DNA from: Gryllotalpicola ginsengisoli DSM 22003
Lineage (GTDB): Bacteria; Actinomycetota; Actinomycetes; Actinomycetales; Microbacteriaceae
NCBI RefSeq assembly: GCF_000419445.1
Contig: NZ_AULK01000005.1
Span: 1 to 64,000, forward strand
Direction: 5' to 3'
DNA length: 64,000 bases
Below the pieces are notes generated by a model. The model ran no database searches. It was given only the letters and a program-made list of their open reading frames with translations, and was not told where the DNA came from. Positions 53,967-62,937 of this stretch are shown piece after piece; position 1 is the first letter of the stretch; each line of letters starts with the position of its first letter. Position numbers and translations under genes: made by a program.

Positions 53967-54782
53967 ATGGACCTCGTCCACGTCCGCAGCATGCGCACCC
54001 CCCGCTCGCGCGCCGAGCTGGCGCTCGCGCCGGGCGAGGCGCTGCTGGGCGGCGGCACCTACCTGTTCTCCACCCCGCAGCCGCCGGAGGTCACCGGCCT
54101 CGTCGACCTGACCGCGATGGGCTGGCGGGCCGTGGTTCCGCGCGACGACGGCGGGCTGCGCCTCGCGGCGACCTGCACCTGGGCGCAGCTCGCGGCGATC
54201 CCCGAGACGGCCACCCGCACCGCGGCGCCGCTGTTCCGGCAGGCGGCGCGGGCGCTGCTCGCCTCGTTCAAGGTGTGGAACACCGCCACGGTGGGCGGCA
54301 ACATGGCGCTCGCCTACCCCGCGAGCATGATGACCGTGCTCGCGTGCGCCCTGGACGCCACGGTGCGCGTCTGGGACGCCGACGGCGGCAAGCGGCGGGT
54401 GCCCGCGGAGGACTTCGTGACCGGCGACATGACCACCGTGCTCGGCCCTGGCGACGTGCTGCGCGCCATCGACTTCCCCGCGGCGCCGCTCGACGGGCGC
54501 ACCGCGTTCCGCAGCTGGTCGAAGGCGCCGCTCGGCCGCGCAGCGGGGATGGCCGCCGGGCGCCGGGACGCGGACGGGCGGCTGACGGTCGTGCTGGCCG
54601 GCGCCACGACGCATCCGTATGTGCTGCGCTTCGACGGCGTGCCGGAGGCGCTCGAGCTCGCCCGCGCGATCGACCCGATCGACACCTGGTTCGGCGACCA
54701 GCAGGGCGCGCTCGAGTGGCGGCGGGCGCTCAGCTACCTGGCCGCGGAGGAGATCCGCCTCGAGCTCGCGGAGGCGGCATGA
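53967..54782 (+). CDS. FAD-binding subunit of a xanthine dehydrogenase-type molybdoenzyme
   Basis: 271 residues. [20 protein letters not shown] and [20 protein letters not shown] correspond to the FAD pyrophosphate loops of CO dehydrogenase/xanthine dehydrogenase medium subunits. It carries electrons from the Fe-S subunit to NAD+ or another acceptor. The stop overlaps the next gene (ATGA). It starts about 95 bases after moaB, in a gap with no other feature. Confidence 0.9.
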   Translation: MDLVHVRSMRTPRSRAELALAPGEALLGGGTYLFSTPQPPEVTGLVDLTAMGWRAVVPRDDGGLRLAATCTWAQLAAIPETATRTAAPLFRQAARALLASFKVWNTATVGGNMALAYPASMMTVLACALDATVRVWDADGGKRRVPAEDFVTGDMTTVLGPGDVLRAIDFPAAPLDGRTAFRSWSKAPLGRAAGMAAGRRDADGRLTVVLAGATTHPYVLRFDGVPEALELARAIDPIDTWFGDQQGALEWRRALSYLAAEEIRLELAEAA

Positions 54783-57547
54783 GGTTCGAGGTGGACGGTC
54801 ATCCGGTCGAGACGGTGCCGGCGCCCGGGCAGGTGCTGCGCACGCTGCTGCGGGAGACCGGCCACTACGCGGTGAAGAAGGGCTGCGACGCCGGAGACTG
54901 CGGCGCCTGCACGGTGCTCGTCGACGGCGCCCCCGTGCACTCGTGCCTGGTGCCCGCGCACCGCGTCGACGGCAGGTCGGTCACCACGGCGGCCGGGCTC
55001 GGCGGCAACGGCGACGGCTCCGGCTCCGGCGGCGCTCTCGCGCCGATCCAGGAGGCGTTCGTCGCGGCGGGCGGCTTCCAGTGCGGCTACTGCACGCCCG
55101 GCATGGTCGTCACGGCGTCGACCTTCGGCGACGCCGAGCGCGCCGAGCTGCCGGATGCGCTCAAGGGCAACCTCTGCCGGTGCACCGGCTACCGCTCCAT
55201 CGGCGACGCGATCTGCGGCACCCGCAACACGCTGGCCGCCGGCATCACCAACGGCGAGCCCGCCTACGGCGCCTCCGTGGCGCCGCCGGCCGCACGCCGC
55301 GTCGTCACCGGCACGGAGCCGTACACCCTCGACGAGGACCCGCCCGAGGGGATGCTGCATCTGGCGGTGCTGGGCAGTCCGCACGCCCACGCGCGCGTCG
55401 TGCACCTCGACCCCGCGCGCGCCCTCGCGCTGCCCGGCGTGCACGCGGTGCTCTCGGCCGCGGATGCACCGCAGGTGCGGTTCTCCACCGCCCGGCACGA
55501 GTCGCGCGAGGACGACCCCGACGACACCCTTGTCTTCGACGAGGTGCTGCGGTTCCGCGGCCAGCGCGTCGCCGCCGTGGTGGCCGACGACCCGCGCACC
55601 GCCCAGCACGCGCTGACCCTGCTCGACGTCGGCTACGAGCTGCTGCCGGCCGTGTACGACCCGGAAGACGCCCGCCGCGACGGCTCCCCGCTGCTGCACC
55701 CGGACCGCACGCCGGAGGACCGGGTGGACGACGCCGCCCACAACACGATCGTGCGCTTCGACCTCGGCTCCGGCGACGTCGACGCGGCGCTCGGCGCGGC
55801 GCCGCACCGCTTCTCGGGCCGGTTCCGCACCAACCGCGTCACCCACGTCGCCCTCGAGACCCACGCCGCCCGCGGCTGGATCGACGACGACGGCCGCTAC
55901 GTGGTGCGCTCCAGCACGCAGGTGCCGTTCCTCACCCGCGACGAGCTCGCGCACGTCTTCGGCCTCGACCGCGAGCAGGTGCGCGTGCTCGCCGGCCGCG
56001 TCGGCGGCGGCTTCGGCGGCAAGCAGGAGCTGCTCACCGAAGACCTGGTGCTGCTCGCGATGCTCAAGACCGGGCGGCCCGTGCAGTACGAGATGAGCCG
56101 CACCGACACGATGACGGTGGTGCCGGGAAGGCATCCCATGCGCATCGACGTCTCGGTCGCCGCCGACGACGACGGCCGCCTCACCGCCCTCGACCTCGAC
56201 GTGCTCGCCGACGGCGGCGCCTACGGCGGCCACACCCGCGGCGTGCTGTACCACTCGGTGCACGAGTCGGTCGACCTGTACCGCTGGGGCGCCTGCCGGG
56301 TGCACGTCGAGGGCGTGTACACCAACAACCCGCCCTCGGGCGCGTTCCGCGGCTACGGGCTCGGGCAGGTCGGATTCGCCATCGAGTCGGCGCTGGACGA
56401 GCTGGCCCGCCGGCTCGGCATCACGCCCGCCGAGCTGCGCCGCCGCAACGTCATCGGCCCCGACGACTCGCTGGAGAGCGACCTCGTGATCGGCAGCTAC
56501 GGCCTCGACGAGTGCATCGACTGGGTCGACGAGCGCCTGGCCGAGACCGCGGACCCCGCGTGGCGGCCGCAGGCCCTGCCGCGCGCGCGGCTGGAGCGCC
56601 CGACCGGCCCGGAGTGGAGCGAAGGCTCGGGCCTGGCCGTGGCCATGATCGCCACCCTGCCGCCGCGCGGGCACTACGCCGAGGCATCCGTGACCCTGCG
56701 CGCCGACGGCCGGTACGAGATCGCGGTGGGCACGAGCGAGTTCGGCAACGGCACGACGACCGCGCACGTGCAGTTCGCCGCGACGGCGCTCGGGGCCCCG
56801 GCCGACCGGGTCGGCATCCGCCAGTCCGACACCGACGTCACCGGCTACGACACCGGCGCGTTCGGCTCGGCCGGCACCGTCGTCGCGGGCAAGGCCGTGC
56901 ACGCCGCCGCGCTCGGCCTGCGCGACCGGCTCGTCGCGATCGGCGCCGAGCTGCTCGGCGTCGACGCGGGCGCGTGCGAGCTCACCGCCGACGGCGTGCG
57001 AGCGGATGCGCGCAGCATCCGCCTCGCCGACCTCGTCGCCCACGCCGCCCCGCGCTCCGGCCGGATCACCCAGCGCGCCAGCACCGACGGCACGCCCCGC
57101 TCGGTCGCCTTCAACGTGCAGGGCTTCCGCGTGGCCGTGAATCGCGGCACCGGCGAGGTGCGCATCCTGCGCTCGGTGCACGCCGCCGACGCGGGCACCG
57201 TGATCAACCCTGAGCAGCTGCGCGGGCAGCTCGAGGGCGGCGCGGCGCAGGGCATCGGCTCGGTGCTGTACGAGGAGCTCGAGGTGGTCGACGGCGTCGT
57301 GCTCACGCCGGTGCTGCGGCAGTACCACATCCCGCAGTACGCCGATCTGCCGCGCACGGAGGTGTTCTTCGCCGACACCTACGACCTCGTCGGACCGCGC
57401 GGGGCGAAGTCGATGAGCGAGGCGCCGTACAACCCGGTCGCCCCCGCGCTCGCCAACGCGGTGCGCGACGCGATCGGCTTCCGCATCGCGGAGCTGCCGC
57501 TCACCCGCGACCGGGTCTGGGCGCAGCTGCGGGCGGCGGAGCGCTGA
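54779..57547 (+). CDS. Molybdenum hydroxylase (xanthine dehydrogenase-like), fused 2Fe-2S and Mo domains
   Basis: 922 residues. The first about 155 residues hold two 2Fe-2S clusters ([15 protein letters not shown]...C and [12 protein letters not shown]...CRCTGY). The rest is the Mo-cofactor domain: [51 protein letters not shown] and catalytic Glu in [18 protein letters not shown]. The fusion order is Fe-S then Mo, with FAD in a separate subunit, unlike the usual Fe-S/FAD arrangement. Neighbours (allantoinase, uricase) point to hypoxanthine/xanthine as substrate. Confidence 0.92.
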   Translation: MRFEVDGHPVETVPAPGQVLRTLLRETGHYAVKKGCDAGDCGACTVLVDGAPVHSCLVPAHRVDGRSVTTAAGLGGNGDGSGSGGALAPIQEAFVAAGGFQCGYCTPGMVVTASTFGDAERAELPDALKGNLCRCTGYRSIGDAICGTRNTLAAGITNGEPAYGASVAPPAARRVVTGTEPYTLDEDPPEGMLHLAVLGSPHAHARVVHLDPARALALPGVHAVLSAADAPQVRFSTARHESREDDPDDTLVFDEVLRFRGQRVAAVVADDPRTAQHALTLLDVGYELLPAVYDPEDARRDGSPLLHPDRTPEDRVDDAAHNTIVRFDLGSGDVDAALGAAPHRFSGRFRTNRVTHVALETHAARGWIDDDGRYVVRSSTQVPFLTRDELAHVFGLDREQVRVLAGRVGGGFGGKQELLTEDLVLLAMLKTGRPVQYEMSRTDTMTVVPGRHPMRIDVSVAADDDGRLTALDLDVLADGGAYGGHTRGVLYHSVHESVDLYRWGACRVHVEGVYTNNPPSGAFRGYGLGQVGFAIESALDELARRLGITPAELRRRNVIGPDDSLESDLVIGSYGLDECIDWVDERLAETADPAWRPQALPRARLERPTGPEWSEGSGLAVAMIATLPPRGHYAEASVTLRADGRYEIAVGTSEFGNGTTTAHVQFAATALGAPADRVGIRQSDTDVTGYDTGAFGSAGTVVAGKAVHAAALGLRDRLVAIGAELLGVDAGACELTADGVRADARSIRLADLVAHAAPRSGRITQRASTDGTPRSVAFNVQGFRVAVNRGTGEVRILRSVHAADAGTVINPEQLRGQLEGGAAQGIGSVLYEELEVVDGVVLTPVLRQYHIPQYADLPRTEVFFADTYDLVGPRGAKSMSEAPYNPVAPALANAVRDAIGFRIAELPLTRDRVWAQLRAAER

Positions 57548-57627
57548 GCGCGGAGGGCTGAGCGCGGCAGCCGGCGCGAGCGGGCGGCCGTAACAGGCCC
57601 GCAACCTGCCGCGGCTTGAATGGGCGC

Positions 57628-58977
57628 ATGACAGACGTCGACCTCGTGCTGCGCGGCCGCGTGCTCACGCCGGAGGGCGAGCGCGAGGCATCCGTCGCCG
57701 TCGTGGGCGGCCGCATCGCGGCCGTGGGGCCGGCGGATGCCGCAGCCGACGCCCGCGAGGAGCGGCGGCTCGAACCCGACGAGGTGCTGATCCCGGGGCT
57801 CGTCGACACGCACGTGCACGTGAACGAGCCGGGCCGCACCGAGTGGGAGGGGTTCGCGACGGCGACCGCGGCCGCGGCGGCGGGCGGCGTGACGACGATC
57901 CTCGACATGCCGCTCAACTCGATCCCGCCGACGACCACCGTGCCGGCGCTGCGCGTCAAGCAGCAGGCGGCGCAGGGCCGGGTCGCGGTCGACGTCGGGT
58001 TCTGGGGCGGAGCGGTGCCCGGCAACCTCGGCACGGGCGAGCTGCGGGCGCTGCACGAGGCGGGCGTCTTCGGCTTCAAATGCTTCCTCGCCCCCAGCGG
58101 CGTCGACGAGTTCCCGCACCTCGGCCGCGCGCAGCTCGACGCCGCCCTGGACGAGCTGGCGGCCTTCGACGGGCTGCTCATCGTGCACGCCGAGGACCCG
58201 GACGTGCTGCACGCGCACGAGAACCCGGGCGGCCCGCGGTACGCCGACTACGTCGCCTCGCGCCCCGACGAGGCGGAGGCCGCAGCCGTCGAACACGTCA
58301 TCGCGGGCCTGCGCCGCACCGGCGGGCGCGCGCACATCCTGCACGTCTCGAGCGCGGCGGTGCTGCCGCTGCTGCGCGCGGCGAAGGCGGACGGGCTGCG
58401 CATCACGGCCGAGACCTGCCCGCACTACCTGACGATCGACGCCGGCCAGATCGGCGACGGCGAGACCCGGTTCAAGTGCGCCCCGCCGATCCGCGACGCC
58501 GCCACCCAGGATGCGCTGTGGGCGGCGCTGGCGGACGGCACTCTGGACGCGGTGGTCACCGACCACTCGCCGGCGACCGTCGAGTTGAAGACCGCCGGCG
58601 GCGGCGACTTCGCCCGCGCCTGGGGAGGGATCTCGGGGCTGCAGCTGGGGCTTTCGGCGGTGTGGACCGCCGCCCGCGCCCGCGGCGTGCCGCTCGCCGA
58701 GGTGCTGCGCTGGATGTCCTCCGGCACCGCCGCCCTCGCCGGGCTGCCCGACCGGGGCCGCATCGCCCCGGGCGCTCGCGCCGACCTCGCCGTGTTCGCG
58801 CCCGACGAGCGCTTCACGGTCGACGCGCACGCCCTGGCGCACCGCAACCCGGTCACCGCCTACGAGGGCCGCGAGCTGCGCGGGCGGGTGCGGGCCACCC
58901 TGCTCGCCGGCGAACCCGTCGACCCGGCGGCCCCCGCCGGCCGCCTGCTCTCGCGCCCGGATGCGCCGGGTGATTGA
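57628..58977 (+). CDS. allB: Allantoinase
   Basis: 449 residues, cyclic amidohydrolase fold. [20 protein letters not shown] carries the HxH ligands and GRTEWEG is allantoinase-typical. [16 protein letters not shown] has the bridging Lys, and [14 protein letters not shown] and [15 protein letters not shown] supply the remaining metal ligands. It opens the hydantoin ring of allantoin to allantoate. ATG at 57628; it starts 80 bases after the molybdoenzyme. Confidence 0.95.
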   Translation: MTDVDLVLRGRVLTPEGEREASVAVVGGRIAAVGPADAAADAREERRLEPDEVLIPGLVDTHVHVNEPGRTEWEGFATATAAAAAGGVTTILDMPLNSIPPTTTVPALRVKQQAAQGRVAVDVGFWGGAVPGNLGTGELRALHEAGVFGFKCFLAPSGVDEFPHLGRAQLDAALDELAAFDGLLIVHAEDPDVLHAHENPGGPRYADYVASRPDEAEAAAVEHVIAGLRRTGGRAHILHVSSAAVLPLLRAAKADGLRITAETCPHYLTIDAGQIGDGETRFKCAPPIRDAATQDALWAALADGTLDAVVTDHSPATVELKTAGGGDFARAWGGISGLQLGLSAVWTAARARGVPLAEVLRWMSSGTAALAGLPDRGRIAPGARADLAVFAPDERFTVDAHALAHRNPVTAYEGRELRGRVRATLLAGEPVDPAAPAGRLLSRPDAPGD

Positions 58978-59030
58978 GTACCCCTGACCCGCACGCCCCG
59001 CAGCACACCGCACGACGAAGGGAACCCGCG

Positions 59031-59897
59031 ATGACCTACCGCCTCAGCGCCGACCAGTACGGCAAGGCCGAGAGCCACATCGTGCGCATCTACCGCGACC
59101 GGCCGCGCCACGAGATCCGCGACCTCACGGTGACGACGGCGCTGCAGGGCGACTTCGCGGATGCGTACGTGACCGGCGACCAGGGCAAGGTGCTGCCCAC
59201 CGACACGCAGAAGAACACCGCCTACGCCTACGCCAAGCTGCACGGCGACGGCACCGTCGAGCAGTACGCCCTGGCCCTGGCCACCCACTTCGTCGACGGC
59301 ATCGAGAGCGTGCGCCGCGCCCAGGTCGACCTGTTCGTCGACGCGTGGGACCGCGTCGTCGTCGACGGCGCCGAACACGACCACACCTGGGTGCGGCGCG
59401 GGCCGGAGAACCGCACCGCGCGCATCGTCGTCGAGGGCGAGGGCGGAACCCGCTCCGTCACCGTGACCGGCGGCGTGAAGGACCTGGTGATCCTCAAATC
59501 CACCGGCAGCGAGTTCCAAGGCTTCCTGAAGGACGAGTTCACGACCCTCGGCGAGACCGACGACCGCATCCTCGCCACGGCCATCGACGCCACCTGGCGG
59601 TTCTCCCGCTTCCCCGCCGACTGGGACGCCGCCTACGCCGCCGCCCGGCAGGCCGTCGTGGCCACCTTCGCCACCCGGTATTCGCTCGCCCTGCAGCAGA
59701 CCCTGTGGCAGATCGGCGGCGCCGTCCTCGACGCCGTGCCCGAGGTCGACACCGTCACGCTCAGGGCGCCCAACAAACACCACTTCGCCTACGACTTCAC
59801 CCGGTTCGCGGTGCAGCCCCCGATCGCGAACCGCAACGAGGTGTTCCACGCCGACGACCGCCCGTACGGCCTGATCGAGGCGACGGTGACCCGGTGA
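59031..59897 (+). CDS. Urate oxidase (uricase)
   Basis: 288 residues with two T-fold domains. YGKAESHIVRIYRDRPRHEI (catalytic Lys), GKVLPTDTQKNTAYAYAK (Thr-Asp), LKSTGSEFQGFLKDEFTTL and APNKHHFAYDF are uricase signatures. It oxidises urate to 5-hydroxyisourate without cofactor. GAAGGG lies 10 bases upstream of the ATG; the stop overlaps the deaminase start. Confidence 0.96.
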   Translation: MTYRLSADQYGKAESHIVRIYRDRPRHEIRDLTVTTALQGDFADAYVTGDQGKVLPTDTQKNTAYAYAKLHGDGTVEQYALALATHFVDGIESVRRAQVDLFVDAWDRVVVDGAEHDHTWVRRGPENRTARIVVEGEGGTRSVTVTGGVKDLVILKSTGSEFQGFLKDEFTTLGETDDRILATAIDATWRFSRFPADWDAAYAAARQAVVATFATRYSLALQQTLWQIGGAVLDAVPEVDTVTLRAPNKHHFAYDFTRFAVQPPIANRNEVFHADDRPYGLIEATVTR

Positions 59898-60394
59898 GCG
59901 ACCCTTCAGCTCACGCAGCCGACGACGGCGACCTGCGCTGGCTCGAGGCCGCCGTGGATCTGGCCGCGCAGAACGTGCGCGCCGGCGGCGGGCCGTTCGG
60001 CGCGATCGTCGTCAGGAACGGCCGCCGGGTGTCCTCCGGGCAGAACCGGGTGACCCGGGACAACGACCCGACCGCGCACGCCGAGGTCGAGGCGATCCGT
60101 GCCGCCGGCCGGGCGCTCGGCACCTTCGACCTGTCCGGCACGGTGCTCTACTCCTCCTGCGAGCCGTGCCCGCTGTGCATCTCGGCCGCGCTGTGGGGCC
60201 GCGTCGAGCGGGTCGTGTTCGCGGCGAACAAGCACGACGCGGCGGCGGCCGGGTTCGACGACAGCGCGTTCTACGAGCTTCTCGCCACCGACCGCGCGAG
60301 CTGGAGCATGCCGCGGGTCGAGGAGCGCCGCACGGCCGACGCGGCCGAGCCGTTCCTCCTGTGGGCGCGCGACGAGGGCCGCATCCGCTACTGA
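59894..60394 (+). CDS. Guanine-deaminase-type nucleoside deaminase
   Basis: 166 residues of the CDA fold. THAEVEAI supplies the zinc His and catalytic Glu and SSCEPCPLCISA the two zinc Cys; SAFYELLATDRA resembles the C-terminal active-site segment of bacterial guanine deaminases. It would turn guanine into xanthine, the substrate of the adjacent molybdoenzyme. The GTG start overlaps the uricase stop. Confidence 0.88.
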   Translation: MSDPSAHAADDGDLRWLEAAVDLAAQNVRAGGGPFGAIVVRNGRRVSSGQNRVTRDNDPTAHAEVEAIRAAGRALGTFDLSGTVLYSSCEPCPLCISAALWGRVERVVFAANKHDAAAAGFDDSAFYELLATDRASWSMPRVEERRTADAAEPFLLWARDEGRIRY

Positions 60395-60485
60395 ACGTCC
60401 GGCTGTGAGCGGATCGTTACCGACTCTCGAGATCCGCACAGGCAAGCGATGAGATCCCGTGACCTGTGCTTCCTAGCATCCGACC

Positions 60486-61442
60486 GTGATGAGAAGACGA
60501 CGACGGATGCTGCGCCTGCTGGCGCTCGTCGCTGCCGTCGCCGCCCTCACCGTCGCCGCGCTCGCCTGGCCGGGCCGGTCGGCGAGAGCCGAGGCGCTGA
60601 TCTCGTTCCGCCTGCCCGCGCGCGGCGCCCACCGGTTCTCCCCGAACGCGCCCGACCTGGCCGCCGCGGCGCCGGGCGCCGCACCGCTGCTGCTGTTCCT
60701 GCCCGCGACGGGCGCGCAGCCGGCCGAGTACGCCCGGTTCCTGCGCCAGGCGCACGACGTGGGCTACAGCGTGCTCGGCCTGGACTACTGGAACACCGGC
60801 CCCTCGCTCGCGCGCAGCTGCGAAGGCGACATGGGCTGCTACGGCGCCATGCTCGCCAACCGCTTCGACGGCTCCGACCCGACGCGGTTCAGCCGGGTCA
60901 CGGCGGCCGACTCGATCGACTCCCGGCTGGTGACGGCGCTCGGCTACCTGCGCAGGCACGACCCGGCGGGCCGCTGGCAGCGCTATCTGCGGCCGGACGG
61001 CGACGTGCGCTGGAGGGATCTCGTGCTCGCCGGCCACTCGCAGGGCGGCGGCGAGGCCGTTTTCATCGCCCATCGCTACCCCGTGCGCGGGGTGCTGCTG
61101 TTCTCCGCGCCGGCCCAGAGCCTCGACGGCCGCACCGCCGACTGGCTGAGCCGGCCCGGCGCAACTCCCGCCTCCCGCATCTGGGCGCTCGACGACGTGC
61201 ACGACATGTACGCCGCGCGGATCGCCCCGACCTGGCGGGCGCTCGGCATCCGGGCGGGCGCGCCTGCGCAGCTGCCGACGGGCGCGCACGGCCTGCTCAC
61301 CACCCTGCGTCTCGGCGACGGCGTGCAGAGCCACTCCCGCGTGGTCACCGACCGCACACCGCTCGGCGCCGACCACGAGCCCGTATTGGCGCCCACCTGG
61401 CGGTGGATGCTCTCCCGGCCGCTGGCCACCGGCACCGCCTGA
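60486..61442 (+). CDS. Alpha/beta-hydrolase-like membrane-anchored/secreted protein
   Basis: 318 residues. An N-terminal signal/anchor (MLRLLALVAAVAALTVAALA) is followed by an alpha/beta-hydrolase core with nucleophile elbow LAGHSQGGGEAVFIA and a late His in THGLL-like GAHGLLTTL. The substrate is unknown and no link to purine breakdown is evident. A TAGCAT box (60474-60479) ends six bases before the GTG at 60486, suggesting a leaderless start; ATG 60489 is the alternative. Confidence 0.75.
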   Translation: MMRRRRRMLRLLALVAAVAALTVAALAWPGRSARAEALISFRLPARGAHRFSPNAPDLAAAAPGAAPLLLFLPATGAQPAEYARFLRQAHDVGYSVLGLDYWNTGPSLARSCEGDMGCYGAMLANRFDGSDPTRFSRVTAADSIDSRLVTALGYLRRHDPAGRWQRYLRPDGDVRWRDLVLAGHSQGGGEAVFIAHRYPVRGVLLFSAPAQSLDGRTADWLSRPGATPASRIWALDDVHDMYAARIAPTWRALGIRAGAPAQLPTGAHGLLTTLRLGDGVQSHSRVVTDRTPLGADHEPVLAPTWRWMLSRPLATGTA

Positions 61443-62288
61443 TCAGCTGCCGCGGTAGGTCGAGTAGCCGAAGGGGCTGAGCAGCAGCGGGATGTGGAAG
61501 TGCTCATCGGTGGACCACAGGTCGAACACGACGGCCACCTCGGGGAAGAACGAGATCGCGTCGCGGGCGGCGAAGTAGGCGGCGGTGTCGAACACCACCC
61601 GGTAGCGCCCGGCGGGCACGGTGTCGGGGCCGAGGCGCCCGATCCGCCCGTCGTCGTCGGTCAGACCGCGGCCCAGCTCGTGCCACTCGCCCTCCGAGAA
61701 TGCGTCGAGCCGCACCGGCACGCGGGCGGCCGGGCGGCCGATGGCGGTGTCGAGCACGTGGGTGGTGATCTGGGTGCGCCCGCCCGAGGCCACCACCGGC
61801 TGGTCGGAGAACGCGGCGCGCAGCCGCAGCTCCATGATCTGCCGCAGCTGCTCGGCCGCCGTCTCGAGCTCGGTCTCCGGGTCGAGCAGCAGCCGGCGGC
61901 GCAGCTCGATGAGGATCTCGGCGCGGCTGCGCCCCGCCGCGCGGATCAGGAACACCCGCCCGAAGCGCTGCTCGTACTCGCGGTTGCCCTCGGCGATCTG
62001 CGCGTTCAGCTCGGCGTCGTCGGCGTCGGGCGAGGCCTGCTCGGCCGCCGAGAGCGCCGCCTCCGCGCCGTCCACCGTCACCGTCTCGCCGATGCGCGGA
62101 TGATGCGCGAGCGCCTCGTCGATCTCGGCCTCGGTCAGCGGCGAGGCCGCCTCGAGGGCGTGGGCGACCAGCAGGTCGACCGACCCGTAGGGGGCCGCGG
62201 CGAGCATCTCGTCGATCCAGCGGGCGACGTTCAGCGCGCGCGGCAGCACGGGCGCGAGTTCCTCGGCGGTGATGGGTGCCTGGGGCAA
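61443..62288 (-). CDS. Bifunctional OHCU decarboxylase / hydroxyisourate hydrolase fusion
   Basis: 281 residues. N-terminal UraD domain (about 1-165): ALAHHPRIGETVT with the catalytic His, and EYEQRFGRVFLIRAAGRS. C-terminal transthyretin-like HIU hydrolase (about 170-281): ITTHVLDTAIGRPAARVPVR and the terminal hallmark PFGYSTYRGS. It carries out the two steps after uricase, giving S-allantoin. The start appears to be TTG at 62288 with AGAGGAAGG upstream, since no ATG or GTG lies before the conserved region. It is convergent with the hydrolase gene. Confidence 0.92.
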   Translation of the reverse strand: MPQAPITAEELAPVLPRALNVARWIDEMLAAAPYGSVDLLVAHALEAASPLTEAEIDEALAHHPRIGETVTVDGAEAALSAAEQASPDADDAELNAQIAEGNREYEQRFGRVFLIRAAGRSRAEILIELRRRLLLDPETELETAAEQLRQIMELRLRAAFSDQPVVASGGRTQITTHVLDTAIGRPAARVPVRLDAFSEGEWHELGRGLTDDDGRIGRLGPDTVPAGRYRVVFDTAAYFAARDAISFFPEVAVVFDLWSTDEHFHIPLLLSPFGYSTYRGS

Positions 62289-62307
62289 TTCCCTAGCCTT
62301 CCTCTCG

Positions 62308-62330
62308 ATGCGGCTATAACTCTAACCATG
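62308..62330 (+). promoter_or_regulatory. -10 box and leaderless start of the MocA-like gene
   Basis: TATAAC at 62315-62320 is followed seven bases later by ATG 62328, with no Shine-Dalgarno. The divergent fusion gene starts only 39 bases away. Confidence 0.5.
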
Positions 62331-62906
62331 GCCGCTCTCACCCCCGCGGCCGGCCTCGTGCTCGCGGCCGGCGCCGGCACCCGCTACGGAGTGCCGAAGG
62401 CGCTCGCCCGCGCCGCCGACGGCACCCCGTGGCTCGCGCTCGCGGTCGAACGGATGCGGGAGGCCGGGCTCGCCCGCGTCACGGTGGTGCTCGGCGCCGC
62501 GGCCGAGGAGGCCCGGCCGCTCGTGCCCGCAGCCGCCGGCGTCGACGTCGTCGTCGCCGAGCACTGGGCCGAGGGCATGGGCGCCTCCCTGCGCGCGGGG
62601 ATGCGCCGCCTCGAGGCATCCGCCCCACCCGGTCTGCTCGCCGCGGCGATCACGCTCGTCGACCTGCCCGAACTGCCCGTCGCCGTGCTGCGCCGCCTGC
62701 TCGACGGGGCCGGCGCGACCACGCTGCGCCGGGCGTCGTACTCCGGGCGGCCGGGGCACCCGGTGGTGGTGGGGCGGCAGCACTGGGCCGACTTCGCCGG
62801 CAGCCTGCACGGCGACACGGGCGGCCGGGGGTGGCTCGACGCGCACGGCGTGCGGCCGGTCGAGTGCGGCGACCTGTGGTCGGGCCGCGACGTCGACACC
62901 CGCTGA
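62328..62906 (+). CDS. MocA-like NTP transferase (molybdenum cofactor cytidylyltransferase)
   Basis: 192 residues. GLVLAAGAGTRYGVPKALAR is the nucleotide-binding signature with the PK motif, ITLVDLPELP the metal Asp, and SGRPGHPVVVGRQHWADF the substrate part seen in MocA. It would make the cytidine dinucleotide form of Moco used by xanthine dehydrogenase-type enzymes, which fits its place in this cluster. The exact nucleotide (CTP or GTP) is not provable by eye. Confidence 0.85.
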   Translation: MAALTPAAGLVLAAGAGTRYGVPKALARAADGTPWLALAVERMREAGLARVTVVLGAAAEEARPLVPAAAGVDVVVAEHWAEGMGASLRAGMRRLEASAPPGLLAAAITLVDLPELPVAVLRRLLDGAGATTLRRASYSGRPGHPVVVGRQHWADFAGSLHGDTGGRGWLDAHGVRPVECGDLWSGRDVDTR

Positions 62907-62937
62907 TCGCGCCCGCGCCGCCTGCGCCGCCGCCCGC

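Noticed and set aside
54734-57604. Leftward 956-codon open frame opposite the molybdoenzyme
   Set aside because: Mirror frame of a gene with unmistakable Fe-S and Mo-cofactor motifs; no domain of its own.
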